Below are positions 7,810 to 15,554 of a stretch of 42,446 nt of DNA, in pieces. The stretch lies in contig JAJRTS010000107.1 of assembly GCA_024278175.1 (NCBI GenBank), positions 1 through 42,446 of the forward strand, written 5' to 3'. The translations under genes were made by a program, and so were the position numbers. Within the stretch, counting starts at the first letter, position 1, and the number at the start of each line of letters is the position of its first letter. The notes below the pieces were generated by a model. The model worked only from the letters and a program-made list of their open reading frames with translations. It ran no database searches and was not told the origin of the DNA. Source of the stretch: Gemmatimonadales bacterium. Its GTDB lineage: Bacteria; Gemmatimonadota; Glassbacteria; GWA2-58-10.

Positions 7810-8670
7810 TCAACGCAAGTTTCCCTTGCTGTCGGTAACCGGGTTGGCGTAGCAGTACAGGCAGTCGCAACGGCACGGTTGACCGGCGTAGCCGCCGATA
7901 TCGACACTCTCGTTACAGAGACACCCGGCGCCGGAGCGCTGTCCGCGGTCACGGCGGCCACTGAGCTGAACTCCGAAAAGCCGCTCGATCAGCGCATGAT
8001 CTATACAGCCGGCCGCCTCGATATTGCCGATCCCCGCCGCGGCGATCTCAGGCTCGCAGCAGGTCAGTATTTTTACTCCGTAGCCCTCGGCAGTGGAAGC
8101 CATCCGCGACGCCACTGCCAGCATCCGCGCACTGTCCGGGTACTCGAACGAAAAATCGGGCACAGCGCGCTGCCTGCGCTCGATCTTGCGGTAGGGGTCC
8201 ATGAACGAGATCGTGCATGAGCCGACCCCCAGCCCGGCGGCGAATTCAAGCAGGCGGCTGAAATCGTGAAGGTTGTCGTACAGATGGCCGTCACGGTGGT
8301 AAAACACCACCGGGTCGAATCGCCAGCGCACGGCCTGTGGAGTGAACAACCGCGCCAGAGCCGCCATTTGCTCCATCCTCTCTTCCAGCGGCGGGACTCC
8401 CGGCTCCAGCAGGGGATCGTAACTGTTGAGCGTAAAATTGAACACGCAGTTCCAGCCGGACAACCGGTCGAGCCGGCGCAGCAGCGGCCCGTAGTCCTTA
8501 CTCCAGAAAACCAGCGCGGCCACACTCTGCCGGCTGAGTTGAACATTGCGGACCCGGCCGTTGTAAGGGTTTGTCAGCGTGAACATCCCCTCGTCCAGGC
8601 GGGTAAAAAACCAGTCGAGATAGAACGCGGGGATGTCGGTGCGGCGGCTGGCGCTGATCACTGTTTTCAT
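7810..8670 (-). CDS. DUF1848 family protein (probable Fe-S/radical-type enzyme)
   Basis: A 286-residue member of DUF1848. The opening ISASRRTDIPAFY is the hallmark of the family. The C-terminus carries GYAGQPCRCDCLYCYAN, a Cys cluster (C-x-C-x2-C) thought to hold an Fe-S cluster in a TIM-barrel protein distantly like radical SAM enzymes. Function is unknown for the family. Other cysteines (GCLCNES, LTCCEPE) are also present. No clear ribosome-binding site precedes the ATG at 8670, but the start matches the family N-terminus exactly. It lies downstream of a small secreted-protein gene on the same strand, separated by a hairpin. Confidence 0.82.
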   Translation of the reverse strand: MKTVISASRRTDIPAFYLDWFFTRLDEGMFTLTNPYNGRVRNVQLSRQSVAALVFWSKDYGPLLRRLDRLSGWNCVFNFTLNSYDPLLEPGVPPLEERMEQMAALARLFTPQAVRWRFDPVVFYHRDGHLYDNLHDFSRLLEFAAGLGVGSCTISFMDPYRKIERRQRAVPDFSFEYPDSARMLAVASRMASTAEGYGVKILTCCEPEIAAAGIGNIEAAGCIDHALIERLFGVQLSGRRDRGQRSGAGCLCNESVDIGGYAGQPCRCDCLYCYANPVTDSKGNLR

Positions 8671-8688
8671 CGTGGTAAAATCCGTGGG

Positions 8689-8706
8689 CGCCGGTTGCGA
8701 CCGGCG
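8689..8706 (-). terminator. Hairpin after the small secreted-protein gene
   Basis: Perfect seven-pair stem CGCCGGT-TGCG-ACCGGCG. On the minus strand only a short ATTTT follows six bases later, so it is a weak terminator candidate; it may also affect entry to the DUF1848 gene 20 bases on. Confidence 0.4.
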
Positions 8707-8768
8707 TTGGTTCTTGTATAACGCTGAACGTGGGTATAGATTGATTATCGGAATCGCGGCCGACCGGG

Positions 8769-9188
8769 CTAGCGCCGCACCCGGATTGTCGAACCGCGAT
8801 TGGCCTGGACCGGGCGCCGGTAGCGACCGTAGGAAACTATCTTCTGGCGGCTGGAGTAGCGGCTGGCGTAACCGTAGCTCCTTTGCGATGTACTTAGCGA
8901 GGATGTCAGCCTGGAACGGATAGTCGCCCCGCGGTTGGCCGATTTGCTGGCGAATATGCTGTAGCGGCTTGCGGATGATCCCCGGTAAGTGCGGCCCGCC
9001 GCGCCCTTGAAGCGGAAACTGCGACGGTCCGCGTTGTATTTCGGCCAGGCGTACGAACTGCCCCAGCGGCTTCCGGCCGATTGCAGCGACGGTTGCGATG
9101 CGGCCGTGGCGGAGACTGGCGGCGTCAACAGCACTGCCGCGCCGCAGATTGCAACCGAAACCATTAATTTCAGCACGCGTCCGGTCAT
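8769..9188 (-). CDS. Small secreted basic Ser/Arg/Tyr-rich protein
   Basis: A 139-residue protein I do not recognise. The start at 9188 is set by AAGGAGGAGCTC before the ATG; a longer reading to 9371 would run through this signal and the promoter. Residues 1-30 (MTGRVLKLMVSVAICGAAVL..., cleavage near SATAAS) form a clear signal peptide. The mature part is rich in Ser, Arg and Tyr, with no acidic cluster and no cysteine, and ends with RGSTIRVRR. Such composition suits binding to an anionic surface polymer or nucleic acid, but that is only a guess. It has its own good promoter (9205-9232). Its start codon shares CATG with the ATG of the divergent gene. Confidence 0.65.
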   Translation of the reverse strand: MTGRVLKLMVSVAICGAAVLLTPPVSATAASQPSLQSAGSRWGSSYAWPKYNADRRSFRFKGAAGRTYRGSSASRYSIFASKSANRGATIRSRLTSSLSTSQRSYGYASRYSSRQKIVSYGRYRRPVQANRGSTIRVRR

Positions 9189-9813
9189 GAGCTCCTCCTT
9201 ACTTAACATAGCCCGGCCCCCGGTTTTGTCAAGCGCGCGGGTGTTGCTGGCGCTTTGCCTGGCAGCCGTTTTCGCTCCGGGCGTGCGCGCCGAAGAACCC
9301 GCCGACAGCGTGAAGCCGCAAAGCCGGGAACAGCTCAGGCAAATGCTGCCTGAGGGTTTCATGGACTCCACGGTCTCGATTATCGCCGACCGGGGCCGTG
9401 CGCGGAAAAAATCCCCCTCCGGCGCGCTGCTGCGCAGCCTGGCCCTTCCCGGCTGGGGCCAGTTCTACACCGGGCACCCGGTGCGCGGAACGATTACCGC
9501 TATTGTCGAAACCGCTTTCATCGCCGGGATGGTGTTGAAATTTCGCGACCGGGCGAACCTGCGGCGCAAGCTCTCGCGGCTGGAAGCCGTTAACGGCCCG
9601 GAATGGCCCGTTGACGACCCCGAAAGGATGGGGCTCAACTCCCGGATCAAAAACGCTCAGCACAGCGGGGGCAACTACCTGGCCTACGGGGCCACGGTCC
9701 TGCTGATGGGAATGCTCGACTCCTACGTGTCGGCCCACCTCTACGATTTCGACCGTCACTTTGCCGTGTCCGGCACTGGGCGCACGCGGCTTGCTCTGCA
9801 AATTGAGTTTTAA
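9187..9813 (+). CDS. DUF5683-like membrane protein
   Basis: Up to 208 residues. A signal sequence or N-terminal membrane segment (ARVLLALCLAAVFAPGVRA, then EEPADS) is followed by SGALLRSLALPGWGQFYTGHPVRGTI, the 'PG-x-GQ-x-Y' signature of DUF5683-type proteins. Two more hydrophobic stretches follow (TAIVETAFIAGMVL and YGATVLLMGMLDSYVSAHLYDFD). Family function is unknown; members are often near cell-envelope genes. The start is uncertain. ATG 9187 overlaps the divergent start in CATG, while TTG 9226 or GTG 9241 would leave room for the opposing promoter; none has a good ribosome-binding site. The reading frame is open further upstream, but that part is antisense to the secreted-protein gene. 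Confidence 0.65.
   Translation: MSSSLLNIARPPVLSSARVLLALCLAAVFAPGVRAEEPADSVKPQSREQLRQMLPEGFMDSTVSIIADRGRARKKSPSGALLRSLALPGWGQFYTGHPVRGTITAIVETAFIAGMVLKFRDRANLRRKLSRLEAVNGPEWPVDDPERMGLNSRIKNAQHSGGNYLAYGATVLLMGMLDSYVSAHLYDFDRHFAVSGTGRTRLALQIEF
9205..9232 (-). promoter_or_regulatory. Sigma-70-type promoter of the small secreted protein gene
   Basis: On the minus strand a perfect -35 TTGACA (9227-9232), 16-base spacer and -10 TATGTT (9205-9210). Transcription would begin near 9198, about ten bases before the start codon, with AAGGAGGAG inside the short leader. The promoter lies within the probable 5' coding part of the divergent gene. Confidence 0.6.
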
Positions 9814-9918
9814 GCCCCTGGACAACAAAAAAACCCGTAACGCTGCGGTTCGTCTATACGCAAGGGGAGTAAAATCCCTGAACCAAATCAGCGTACGGAC
9901 AGAAACGGCCACCGAAAA

Positions 9919-9979
9919 TTCCCTTAGCAAAAGGGAGCCCCGCAGAAAGCAGGCGAGGGTTGTCCTGCCCCCCCCCCCC
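9919..9979 (+). repeat. Repeat R3, copy 2, and C-run at the thiC 3' end
   Basis: 9919-9963 reads TTCCCTTAGCAAAAGGGAG followed by GCAGAAAGCAGGCGAGGGTTGT. This matches 18968-19012 and the reverse complement of 1547-1591. A run of about 12 C (9968-9979) follows and abuts the thiC stop codon on the minus strand. Confidence 0.6.
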
Positions 9980-11239
9980 TCATTCCCGCATGGCGCAAAG
10001 CTCCGCGCACATGCTGCACAGGTTCTCGTCGGCGGGCGCTCGCGCACCGCGCACCGCGCGGGCAAGCGGCGGATCGATAGCCAACTCGTACATTTTCTCC
10101 CAATCGAGCGCCTTGCGCGCGCGGCTCATCGCCAGGTCCCAGTCCGCCGCACCGGGAAGACCCTTGGCCAGATCGGCGGCGTGGGCGGCGATCCGGCAGC
10201 AGATCACCCCGGTATGTACATCCTCCAGCGTGGGCAGGCACAGATGCTCGGCCGGGGTAACGTAGCACAGAAAATCCGCTCCGGCCGCTCCGGCAATCGC
10301 CCCGCCGATAGCGGAGGTGAGATGGTCGTAGCCGGGAGCCACATCGGTCACCAGCGGGCCCAGCACGTAGAACGGCGCGCCATCGCAGAGCCGCTTCTGC
10401 AACTCGATATTAAGCCGCACGTCGTTCAGCGGCACATGGCCCGGCCCCTCCACCATCGCCTGCACTCCGGCCTCGCGGGCGCGCTGGACGAGCTCACCGA
10501 GAATCATCAGTTCGCTGACCTGGCCCCGGTCGGTGGCGTCGGCAATCGAACCGGGCCTGAGGCCATCGCCCAGGCTGAGCGTAACGCTGAACTCCGCCGC
10601 CATTTTCAGGATTTCATCGTAATAGGTGTAAAACGGGTTTTCCTTGCCGGTGGCTTTCATCCAGCGGTTGAGGAACGAACCGCCGCGGCTGACAATCCCT
10701 GTTACCCGGCCCTGCATGTCCAGTTGACGGATGCCCTCGCGGGTCAGCCCGCAATGGACCGTGATAAAATCGACACCCAGGCGGCAGTGCTCCCACGCGG
10801 CCTCGATAAAAGCTTCCTCGCTCACATCGTCGAAACTGATGCCCCGCACCACCACGTCGGCGGCCAGCTTGTAGATCGGCACCGTGCCCACGGGCGCTTC
10901 GCTTTTTTCCAACGAGAGCTTGAGCATCTTCTCCAGGTCCGGCCCGGTGGAGAGGTCCATCACCGCGTCGGCCCCGGCGTCGATCGCCGCGCGCAACTTT
11001 TTCAGCTCGTCCTCCACAGTACCGGCGTCGCGGCTGGTGCCGTAATTGGCGTTAACCTTGGTGCGTGTCCCCTCGCCCACGGCGATGGGACTGACAACTC
11101 CGCTGCGGAGCCTGTTACCCAGCACAACCACGCGACCGCGGGCAATCGCTTCGGAGAGCGCCTTTTCATCGAGCGGCTCGTTTTCAGCCGCCTGCCGGAC
11201 CATTCCGGCCGGCAGGTCAAAATCCCATCGCTTATCCAT
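9980..11239 (-). CDS. thiC: Phosphomethylpyrimidine synthase ThiC (short form)
   Basis: A 419-residue radical SAM enzyme of the ThiC family, which rearranges aminoimidazole ribotide into the HMP-P half of thiamine. Characteristic segments: VNANYGTS, DLSTG, GTVPIYKLA, TVHCGL, VSRGGSF, LSLGDGLRPGS, MVEGPGHVPL, VTDVAPGYDHLTSAIGG and LCYVTPAEHLCLP. The C-terminal cluster motif CSMCAELC has C-x2-C-x3-C spacing, whereas E. coli/Caulobacter-type ThiC has x4. The length matches the short ThiC group, which also contains the benzimidazole-forming BzaF-type paralogues, so that alternative is open. ATG 11239 has GGAG nine bases upstream; a GTG five codons earlier overlaps that site. No TPP riboswitch is seen in the 78-base leader, which instead holds an intrinsic terminator. 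Confidence 0.88.
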   Translation of the reverse strand: MDKRWDFDLPAGMVRQAAENEPLDEKALSEAIARGRVVVLGNRLRSGVVSPIAVGEGTRTKVNANYGTSRDAGTVEDELKKLRAAIDAGADAVMDLSTGPDLEKMLKLSLEKSEAPVGTVPIYKLAADVVVRGISFDDVSEEAFIEAAWEHCRLGVDFITVHCGLTREGIRQLDMQGRVTGIVSRGGSFLNRWMKATGKENPFYTYYDEILKMAAEFSVTLSLGDGLRPGSIADATDRGQVSELMILGELVQRAREAGVQAMVEGPGHVPLNDVRLNIELQKRLCDGAPFYVLGPLVTDVAPGYDHLTSAIGGAIAGAAGADFLCYVTPAEHLCLPTLEDVHTGVICCRIAAHAADLAKGLPGAADWDLAMSRARKALDWEKMYELAIDPPLARAVRGARAPADENLCSMCAELCAMRE

Positions 11240-11255
11240 TCTATATTTCTCCACG

Positions 11256-11284
11256 AAAAAAACCGCGCGCGGACAACGGCGCGG
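11256..11284 (-). terminator. Intrinsic terminator between the TIM-barrel gene and thiC
   Basis: On the minus strand CCGCGC-(10)-GCGCGG is followed at once by seven T (complement of 11256-11262). It ends the TIM-barrel transcript but lies only about 17 bases before the thiC start codon, leaving almost no room for a separate thiC promoter. It may act as an attenuator. Confidence 0.7.
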
Positions 11285-11317
11285 GTTGGTTTGTAAGCCG
11301 CCGCAGGGGGCGAAAAC

Positions 11318-12124
11318 TCAGAGCAGCTCGATCTGGTGTTGTCCCAACCCCTTCTTGCGCACGAGCTGCAATGATTCGAACGCCTGTTCCGGCGCCATCT
11401 TGAACACGATATCCGGAACGAGGTTTTTCTTGATACACGCCAGGTAAAAATCCTTGAGCGGGATACTGCCCGAACCTACCGGCAGCCGCTCGTTGTCCCG
11501 CACTTTGGCGTCGCTGAGATAGACCATATCCAGGCGGCCGGAGAGCTGGTTGACCCAGTTGGTGATCTTTTTCCCGCTGAACGCGTAGGCCCCGGCCAGG
11601 TCCAGGCAGACACCGCTCACCTCCGGCGGCAGGCCTTCGAGCAGCCGGAGCTGGATGGCCGGTTCGTCCTCGAACATATTGGCGAACAGCATTTTAACGC
11701 CCAGCCGCTCGGCGTAATCGGCCACACGGCGCCACAGCGGACGGCAGACCTCGAACCACTGATCCAGCACCCTGGCGTGCAGCAGGGTGTTGTACCCGCT
11801 GAAAAAGGTGACATAACCGGCTTCGAGTGCCGCGGCGATTTCGATGGTGCGCAGGTAGAGCTTCTGAGTGTGCTCGCGGATGTAGGGATCGAGGCTGCCG
11901 GGGGCCAGATCGTAGAACGGTCCCTGCACGTGGCGACTGATTCCCTGCCCGCGAAGAGTACGGCCCAGGCGCGAAACCGCGGGCAGTTCGCAGACCTTGA
12001 GAATCCACTCCGGGTCGGTGAGCTCGAACTCCACGCCCATGCCGGTTTCCACAAGCCTGTCGATCAGACCGGTGACCTGGGGATAGGGCGACGAAACGAA
12101 ATAATGAAGCTGGCCGCTGGTCAT
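11318..12124 (-). CDS. Xylose-isomerase-like TIM-barrel protein (AP endonuclease 2 superfamily)
   Basis: A 268-residue protein resembling sugar-phosphate isomerase/epimerase TIM barrels. Visible hallmarks are an early VEFELTD strand, QGPFYDLAPGSLDPYIREH (the usual 'H-x-P...D...' segment), KMLFANMFE, GVCLDLAGAYAFSG and DMVYLSDAKVRDNERLPVGSGSIPLKDF, which corresponds to the 'H-x-xD...H-xP-G-xG-x-id' end of the family. Several metal-site histidines and acids usual in the family are replaced (SDAK where HDN/HLsD is common), so activity and substrate are unclear. Its ATG overlaps the DUF885 stop as ATGA, indicating translational coupling. A terminator follows it before thiC. Confidence 0.7.
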   Translation of the reverse strand: MTSGQLHYFVSSPYPQVTGLIDRLVETGMGVEFELTDPEWILKVCELPAVSRLGRTLRGQGISRHVQGPFYDLAPGSLDPYIREHTQKLYLRTIEIAAALEAGYVTFFSGYNTLLHARVLDQWFEVCRPLWRRVADYAERLGVKMLFANMFEDEPAIQLRLLEGLPPEVSGVCLDLAGAYAFSGKKITNWVNQLSGRLDMVYLSDAKVRDNERLPVGSGSIPLKDFYLACIKKNLVPDIVFKMAPEQAFESLQLVRKKGLGQHQIELL

Positions 12125-13755
12125 CCTTTCTCCCTCTTTAGGGCTGCACTCAGCCGTTTTTCAGCCATTGCGGGCGGCAGGCCGCTGACACGGATCAGCC
12201 TGTCGTGAAATTCCTTCAGCGAGAATTTGTCGCCGAGCTCAGCGCTGAACCGCTCGCGCCAGCGCTCGATCATCAGACGGCCGGCCAATGCTCCCACCGA
12301 CGAGGCCGGGGCGGCGGCCAGGGCGCTGACAATCTGCCACGACTGCTTTTCGCCGATCCCGGTGCGCTCGGCCAGTTCGTTTACCGCCCGTTCTTCCGTC
12401 ATCCCGCCGGTGTGAAGGTCCATGTCCACCAGCACGCGGCAAGCGGTCAGCAACCTGTCGTGCCGGGCGTGAAGTTTCAGCAGCGGCTCATCATCGAACA
12501 CGCCGCTCTCCGCCACCGCACCCAGCACGTATGATTCCCAACCGGCCTCGATCACTCCGCCGCGCGCAAGGTATGCCAGCCGCTGCGGGCAATAGCGCCT
12601 GCGCTGCTGAAGGAACGTGTGCCTGCCGGGATAAACCTGCCGGATCACTGTCGCCAGCGCATTGACTCGCGAATGGGCGGGCAGCAGGCGGACCAGGTCA
12701 TCGTCCGAGGGCCTGGTGACGCAGAAATTCGCGACCGCTCCACTCTCGAAATGCGGCGGCTCAATATATCCGGCCACCGGTATCATCGTAGTCTCGAACT
12801 CGGGGGTAGCCACCACTTCCAGACTACCGCCGGCGGGCAGGGTGACCAGAGCCGCCGAGCGGAGCCGCCCGGCGACCTCGTCGATAATCCCGCGCCAGTA
12901 AGCCGGCAGATTTTCCACGTCCGGTAACGGGGCGTCCTGACCCAGCGCCGCGCGCCAGTCTTTCGACCCGCAGAGGCCGGCCGCGGTTTGCTCCAGGGCT
13001 TCCTCCGCCTGCTCCAGTTCCAGTTTAACCGTCTCGCGTAACTCGTCCTTGTCCAGATCCAGTTGATAGTGGACGGCGAGCAGGTAATTGAACAGGTCTT
13101 CTCCCACGGCGCAAATCCCGTTGCTGCGGGGCTGAACCTCATCGATCAGAAATTCCACGTATTCCTCGAACGCCCTGAGAGCCTGATTGCTGTACTTGTC
13201 GATCACGTTCTCAAGCTCCGGCACCTCGCGGGCCAGAATGCCGGTGATCCGCGCCAGGAATTCCCGCCCGCGGGCGCTGAGTTCCACGGCGCGCATGGTG
13301 AGGATATACGGCGGGTTTTCTCCATAGCTCAGGTTCAACCGGCCCTCGGCCAGTACGCGCGGTATTTCGCGAAGGCGGTCGATAGAGCGCAGGGCCCGGA
13401 AATGGTACGGCGCGTTAGAGCGGGCCACCAATTGATAGATCCCGTAGAGCGCCAGCCGCGGATAGGTGGTGGCGTCGCGGTCCAGGCTGGAAAAATGCTC
13501 CTCCATGTACGAGCCAACCCTGAGGGCCGTGGCCAGATGATCCGCCTCGGCCGCCAGGTTGCCCCTGACCTTGAGGGCTTCGAGCCGCCCGAGATACTCC
13601 AGCTTTTTTTCAAGCTTTTTCCTGCGCGAAACCAGGTCCAGCTTTTCCAGCATGTCGTCGTAGCGGTGCACTCCGGCGATAGTGGCCTCCACGGGATTTT
13701 CCCGCCAGAGGAACTCCAGAATTTCGTCGATCAACTGGTCGGCCCCAGCGGCCAT
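12121..13755 (-). CDS. DUF885 family protein with degenerate metal site
   Basis: A 544-residue helical protein with the length and architecture of DUF885 (a gluzincin-like peptidase clan). The N-terminus (ADQLIDEILEFLWRENPVEATIAGVHRYDD) matches the family's 'P...at..G.hryDd' opening. Family members normally carry HEAxPGHHxQ and EGWALYAE. Here the equivalent segments read RQVYPGRH (about 369-375) and EAGWESYVLG (about 405), so the HE pair and the first His of HH are lost. If the alignment is right, the protein cannot bind the catalytic metal in the usual way. No signal peptide is evident. GTAAGGAGA precedes the ATG. It is translationally coupled (4-base overlap) to the TIM-barrel gene; repeat R1 copy 3 lies directly upstream. 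Confidence 0.75.
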   Translation of the reverse strand: MAAGADQLIDEILEFLWRENPVEATIAGVHRYDDMLEKLDLVSRRKKLEKKLEYLGRLEALKVRGNLAAEADHLATALRVGSYMEEHFSSLDRDATTYPRLALYGIYQLVARSNAPYHFRALRSIDRLREIPRVLAEGRLNLSYGENPPYILTMRAVELSARGREFLARITGILAREVPELENVIDKYSNQALRAFEEYVEFLIDEVQPRSNGICAVGEDLFNYLLAVHYQLDLDKDELRETVKLELEQAEEALEQTAAGLCGSKDWRAALGQDAPLPDVENLPAYWRGIIDEVAGRLRSAALVTLPAGGSLEVVATPEFETTMIPVAGYIEPPHFESGAVANFCVTRPSDDDLVRLLPAHSRVNALATVIRQVYPGRHTFLQQRRRYCPQRLAYLARGGVIEAGWESYVLGAVAESGVFDDEPLLKLHARHDRLLTACRVLVDMDLHTGGMTEERAVNELAERTGIGEKQSWQIVSALAAAPASSVGALAGRLMIERWRERFSAELGDKFSLKEFHDRLIRVSGLPPAMAEKRLSAALKREKG

Positions 13756-13771
13756 CCTGTCTCCTTACCCT

Positions 13772-13983
13772 CTAGCAGCGTGTTGAAATATTCGAAAGTA
13801 CGGGTGCCCGGTTGTCAAGGGCCGTTTCCCGCTATGCCGGCTCAAACCGGAGTAAGTGATACAACCGCTTGGTATAGCACAAGTAACAGGATCAGCAAAA
13901 GAAACGGCTTGCCTTGCCCTTGACAACCAATCAGGCAAAATATTTCATTCGATGGCGTTGAACGTTTTATTTCAACGCCCCTC
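13772..13983 (-). repeat. Repeat R1, copy 3 (reverse orientation)
   Basis: The only reversed copy. Read on the minus strand it starts AGGGGCGTTGAAATAAAACG, with hairpin arms GGCGTTGA/TCAACGCC, then GGTTGTCAAGGGCAAGGC. The centre GTGCTATACCAAGCGGTTG is almost identical to copy 4. The right arm is GAAACGGCCCTTGACAACC and the end is TTCAACACGCTGCTAG. It lies between the DUF4139 stop and the DUF885 start, both on the minus strand. Confidence 0.87.
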
Positions 13984-13997
13984 CAGCAGCGGGCAGC

Positions 13998-15431
13998 TCA
14001 AATAAACTCGATAGTGTAGCTGACTTTTACTCTGGACCCGGCCGGAACCCGAGGGTTGAATCGCACCAGGCCGGATTCCAGCTTTTGCATCTCGTGTGAT
14101 TGCTCAATCATTTTCCAGTCGCCGGGCAGGGACTCGTCCACCTGCACGGTGACCGCCGTGTCCTTGCCGTTAATCAGTTCGATTTCGACAGTGACCCGGC
14201 GCAGGCGGTCGGAGAGCCGCTGGAAGTCAAGCTGACGCCGCACGCCCCGGACATCGAACGCCCTGCCCGCTCGTACGCTGACTTTTTCCCCGGCGCTCAC
14301 GTGGCCGATCCGGTCCTCGCCAGCGAACCAGAGAGTGCCCTCGCCGCCGCGCTCGTAGATCCGCACCAGCCCGGCGGGCAACGGTTGCCCGCCACCACCG
14401 CGGGCGGCGGCTTTCCAGTTCAGGATTACTTCCGCCGGCACGCTCTCGCGCCGGCCGCGCTGGGCGGAGCGGAAAAACCGCTGCGAACCATTGAGGCGAT
14501 AGACCTTCTCCACATCGACCGGCCGCGGGGCGAACAGTTGGACCTGCATCGCCTGGTTGTGCAGCAGGTCGGTGCGGCCGGGCAGGTCGTAACGGTAGTA
14601 CTCGAACTGCTCACTAGGCTGGATTGCGCCCGCGTCCGCCGTGGCCGCCGCCAGCGAGGCCCGCATTTCCACTCCCCCGGGATTTCCACCCGGCGCTTCG
14701 CGGTTGATTTCCCCGGCCAGCAGATGAATTTGCGCAACTCTGAAATCCGCCCCGCTGTTGTTGCGCAGGGTAACCCAACCGCCCAGAGTGGCGCGCTGCT
14801 GGTCCGGCTCCACTGTGAGCACATACTCGCTCTGCCACGAGACCCCGTTGGTCAGGTAACTGAAATTGATCTCCCGCTCACCCGCGCGGGAGGACTCGAC
14901 CAACCAGCTCAGCACCGGCTCGGCCACCAGAGCCTCCGGCAGCTTTGGAAAAACGAGTTTGCCGTCGGGCGCAAGCAGCACCTCGCCATCGACTTCCACC
15001 ACCGGGCCACCATCGTTGGCCAGGATTTTAGCCCGCCGTCGCCGCACAACCCCGCTGCGCTCATCCTTTGTTTCGATAATCACTTCCCGCCCCAGATAGG
15101 CGTCGAGCAGGTTGCTCCGGTTGAGCCGGTTGAACAGGTAGCGCTGCTCCACGAGCCGGACGCCCTGGCCGGGGGTGGCGATAACCGAGGAGGGGAGCAG
15201 CATCCGGCCCACATCGGCCAGCCGCAGCTCAGTGCGACCCCGCTCAAGGTTCACCCGGCGGCGCTCGCGCACCAGGGCCAGGTTGTTGTTATAAATTGCC
15301 AGGCTCAGCTCTACCCTGTCTTCCGCCGCGGAAACCAGCCCGGTTTCCGCAGCCACGCTTCCGGAGGCCACCAACACGCACACAAGCACGACAACAAAAA
15401 TATCCGCAAACCTGAACACCGGTAACTCCAT
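13998..15431 (-). CDS. DUF4139 domain secreted protein
   Basis: A 477-residue protein with an N-terminal signal peptide (FADIFVVVLVCVLVASGSVAAE). The DUF4139 features are the opening LAIYNNNLALVRERRRVNL, the early GRTELRLADVG, the WLVESSRAGEREINFSYLTNGVSWQSEYVL block and a beta-rich C-terminal region ending in KVSYTIEF. Family members are exported proteins of unknown function in many Gram-negative lineages. There is no Shine-Dalgarno sequence before the ATG, though no better start exists. It lies 123 bases downstream of the dGTPase gene on the same strand. The stretch 15432-15554 holds nothing recognisable. Confidence 0.8.
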   Translation of the reverse strand: MELPVFRFADIFVVVLVCVLVASGSVAAETGLVSAAEDRVELSLAIYNNNLALVRERRRVNLERGRTELRLADVGRMLLPSSVIATPGQGVRLVEQRYLFNRLNRSNLLDAYLGREVIIETKDERSGVVRRRRAKILANDGGPVVEVDGEVLLAPDGKLVFPKLPEALVAEPVLSWLVESSRAGEREINFSYLTNGVSWQSEYVLTVEPDQQRATLGGWVTLRNNSGADFRVAQIHLLAGEINREAPGGNPGGVEMRASLAAATADAGAIQPSEQFEYYRYDLPGRTDLLHNQAMQVQLFAPRPVDVEKVYRLNGSQRFFRSAQRGRRESVPAEVILNWKAAARGGGGQPLPAGLVRIYERGGEGTLWFAGEDRIGHVSAGEKVSVRAGRAFDVRGVRRQLDFQRLSDRLRRVTVEIELINGKDTAVTVQVDESLPGDWKMIEQSHEMQKLESGLVRFNPRVPAGSRVKVSYTIEFI

Positions 15432-15554
15432 GGAGAGGATTCACTGGATCGCCCAGTGAGCGCGGGGGGCGACTTATCAGTTTGAAACGCAGTTTTACCG
15501 ATCACTTAAAGGTATTCAAAACCACCCCGCACTGTCAACTCGGATGAGGGGCGC

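Noticed and set aside
8989-9186. Longer N-terminus for the DUF5683-like gene
   Set aside because: The upstream part of that frame is antisense to the small secreted-protein gene and precedes a clear signal sequence, so it is unlikely to be translated.
9761-11296. Plus-strand 511-codon open frame opposite thiC
   Set aside because: Antisense to the well-conserved ThiC sequence; no family resemblance.
11240-11317. TPP riboswitch upstream of thiC
   Set aside because: The 78-base gap is too short, and no CTGAGA/ACC-TGA-type aptamer signature is visible; only a terminator hairpin is present.
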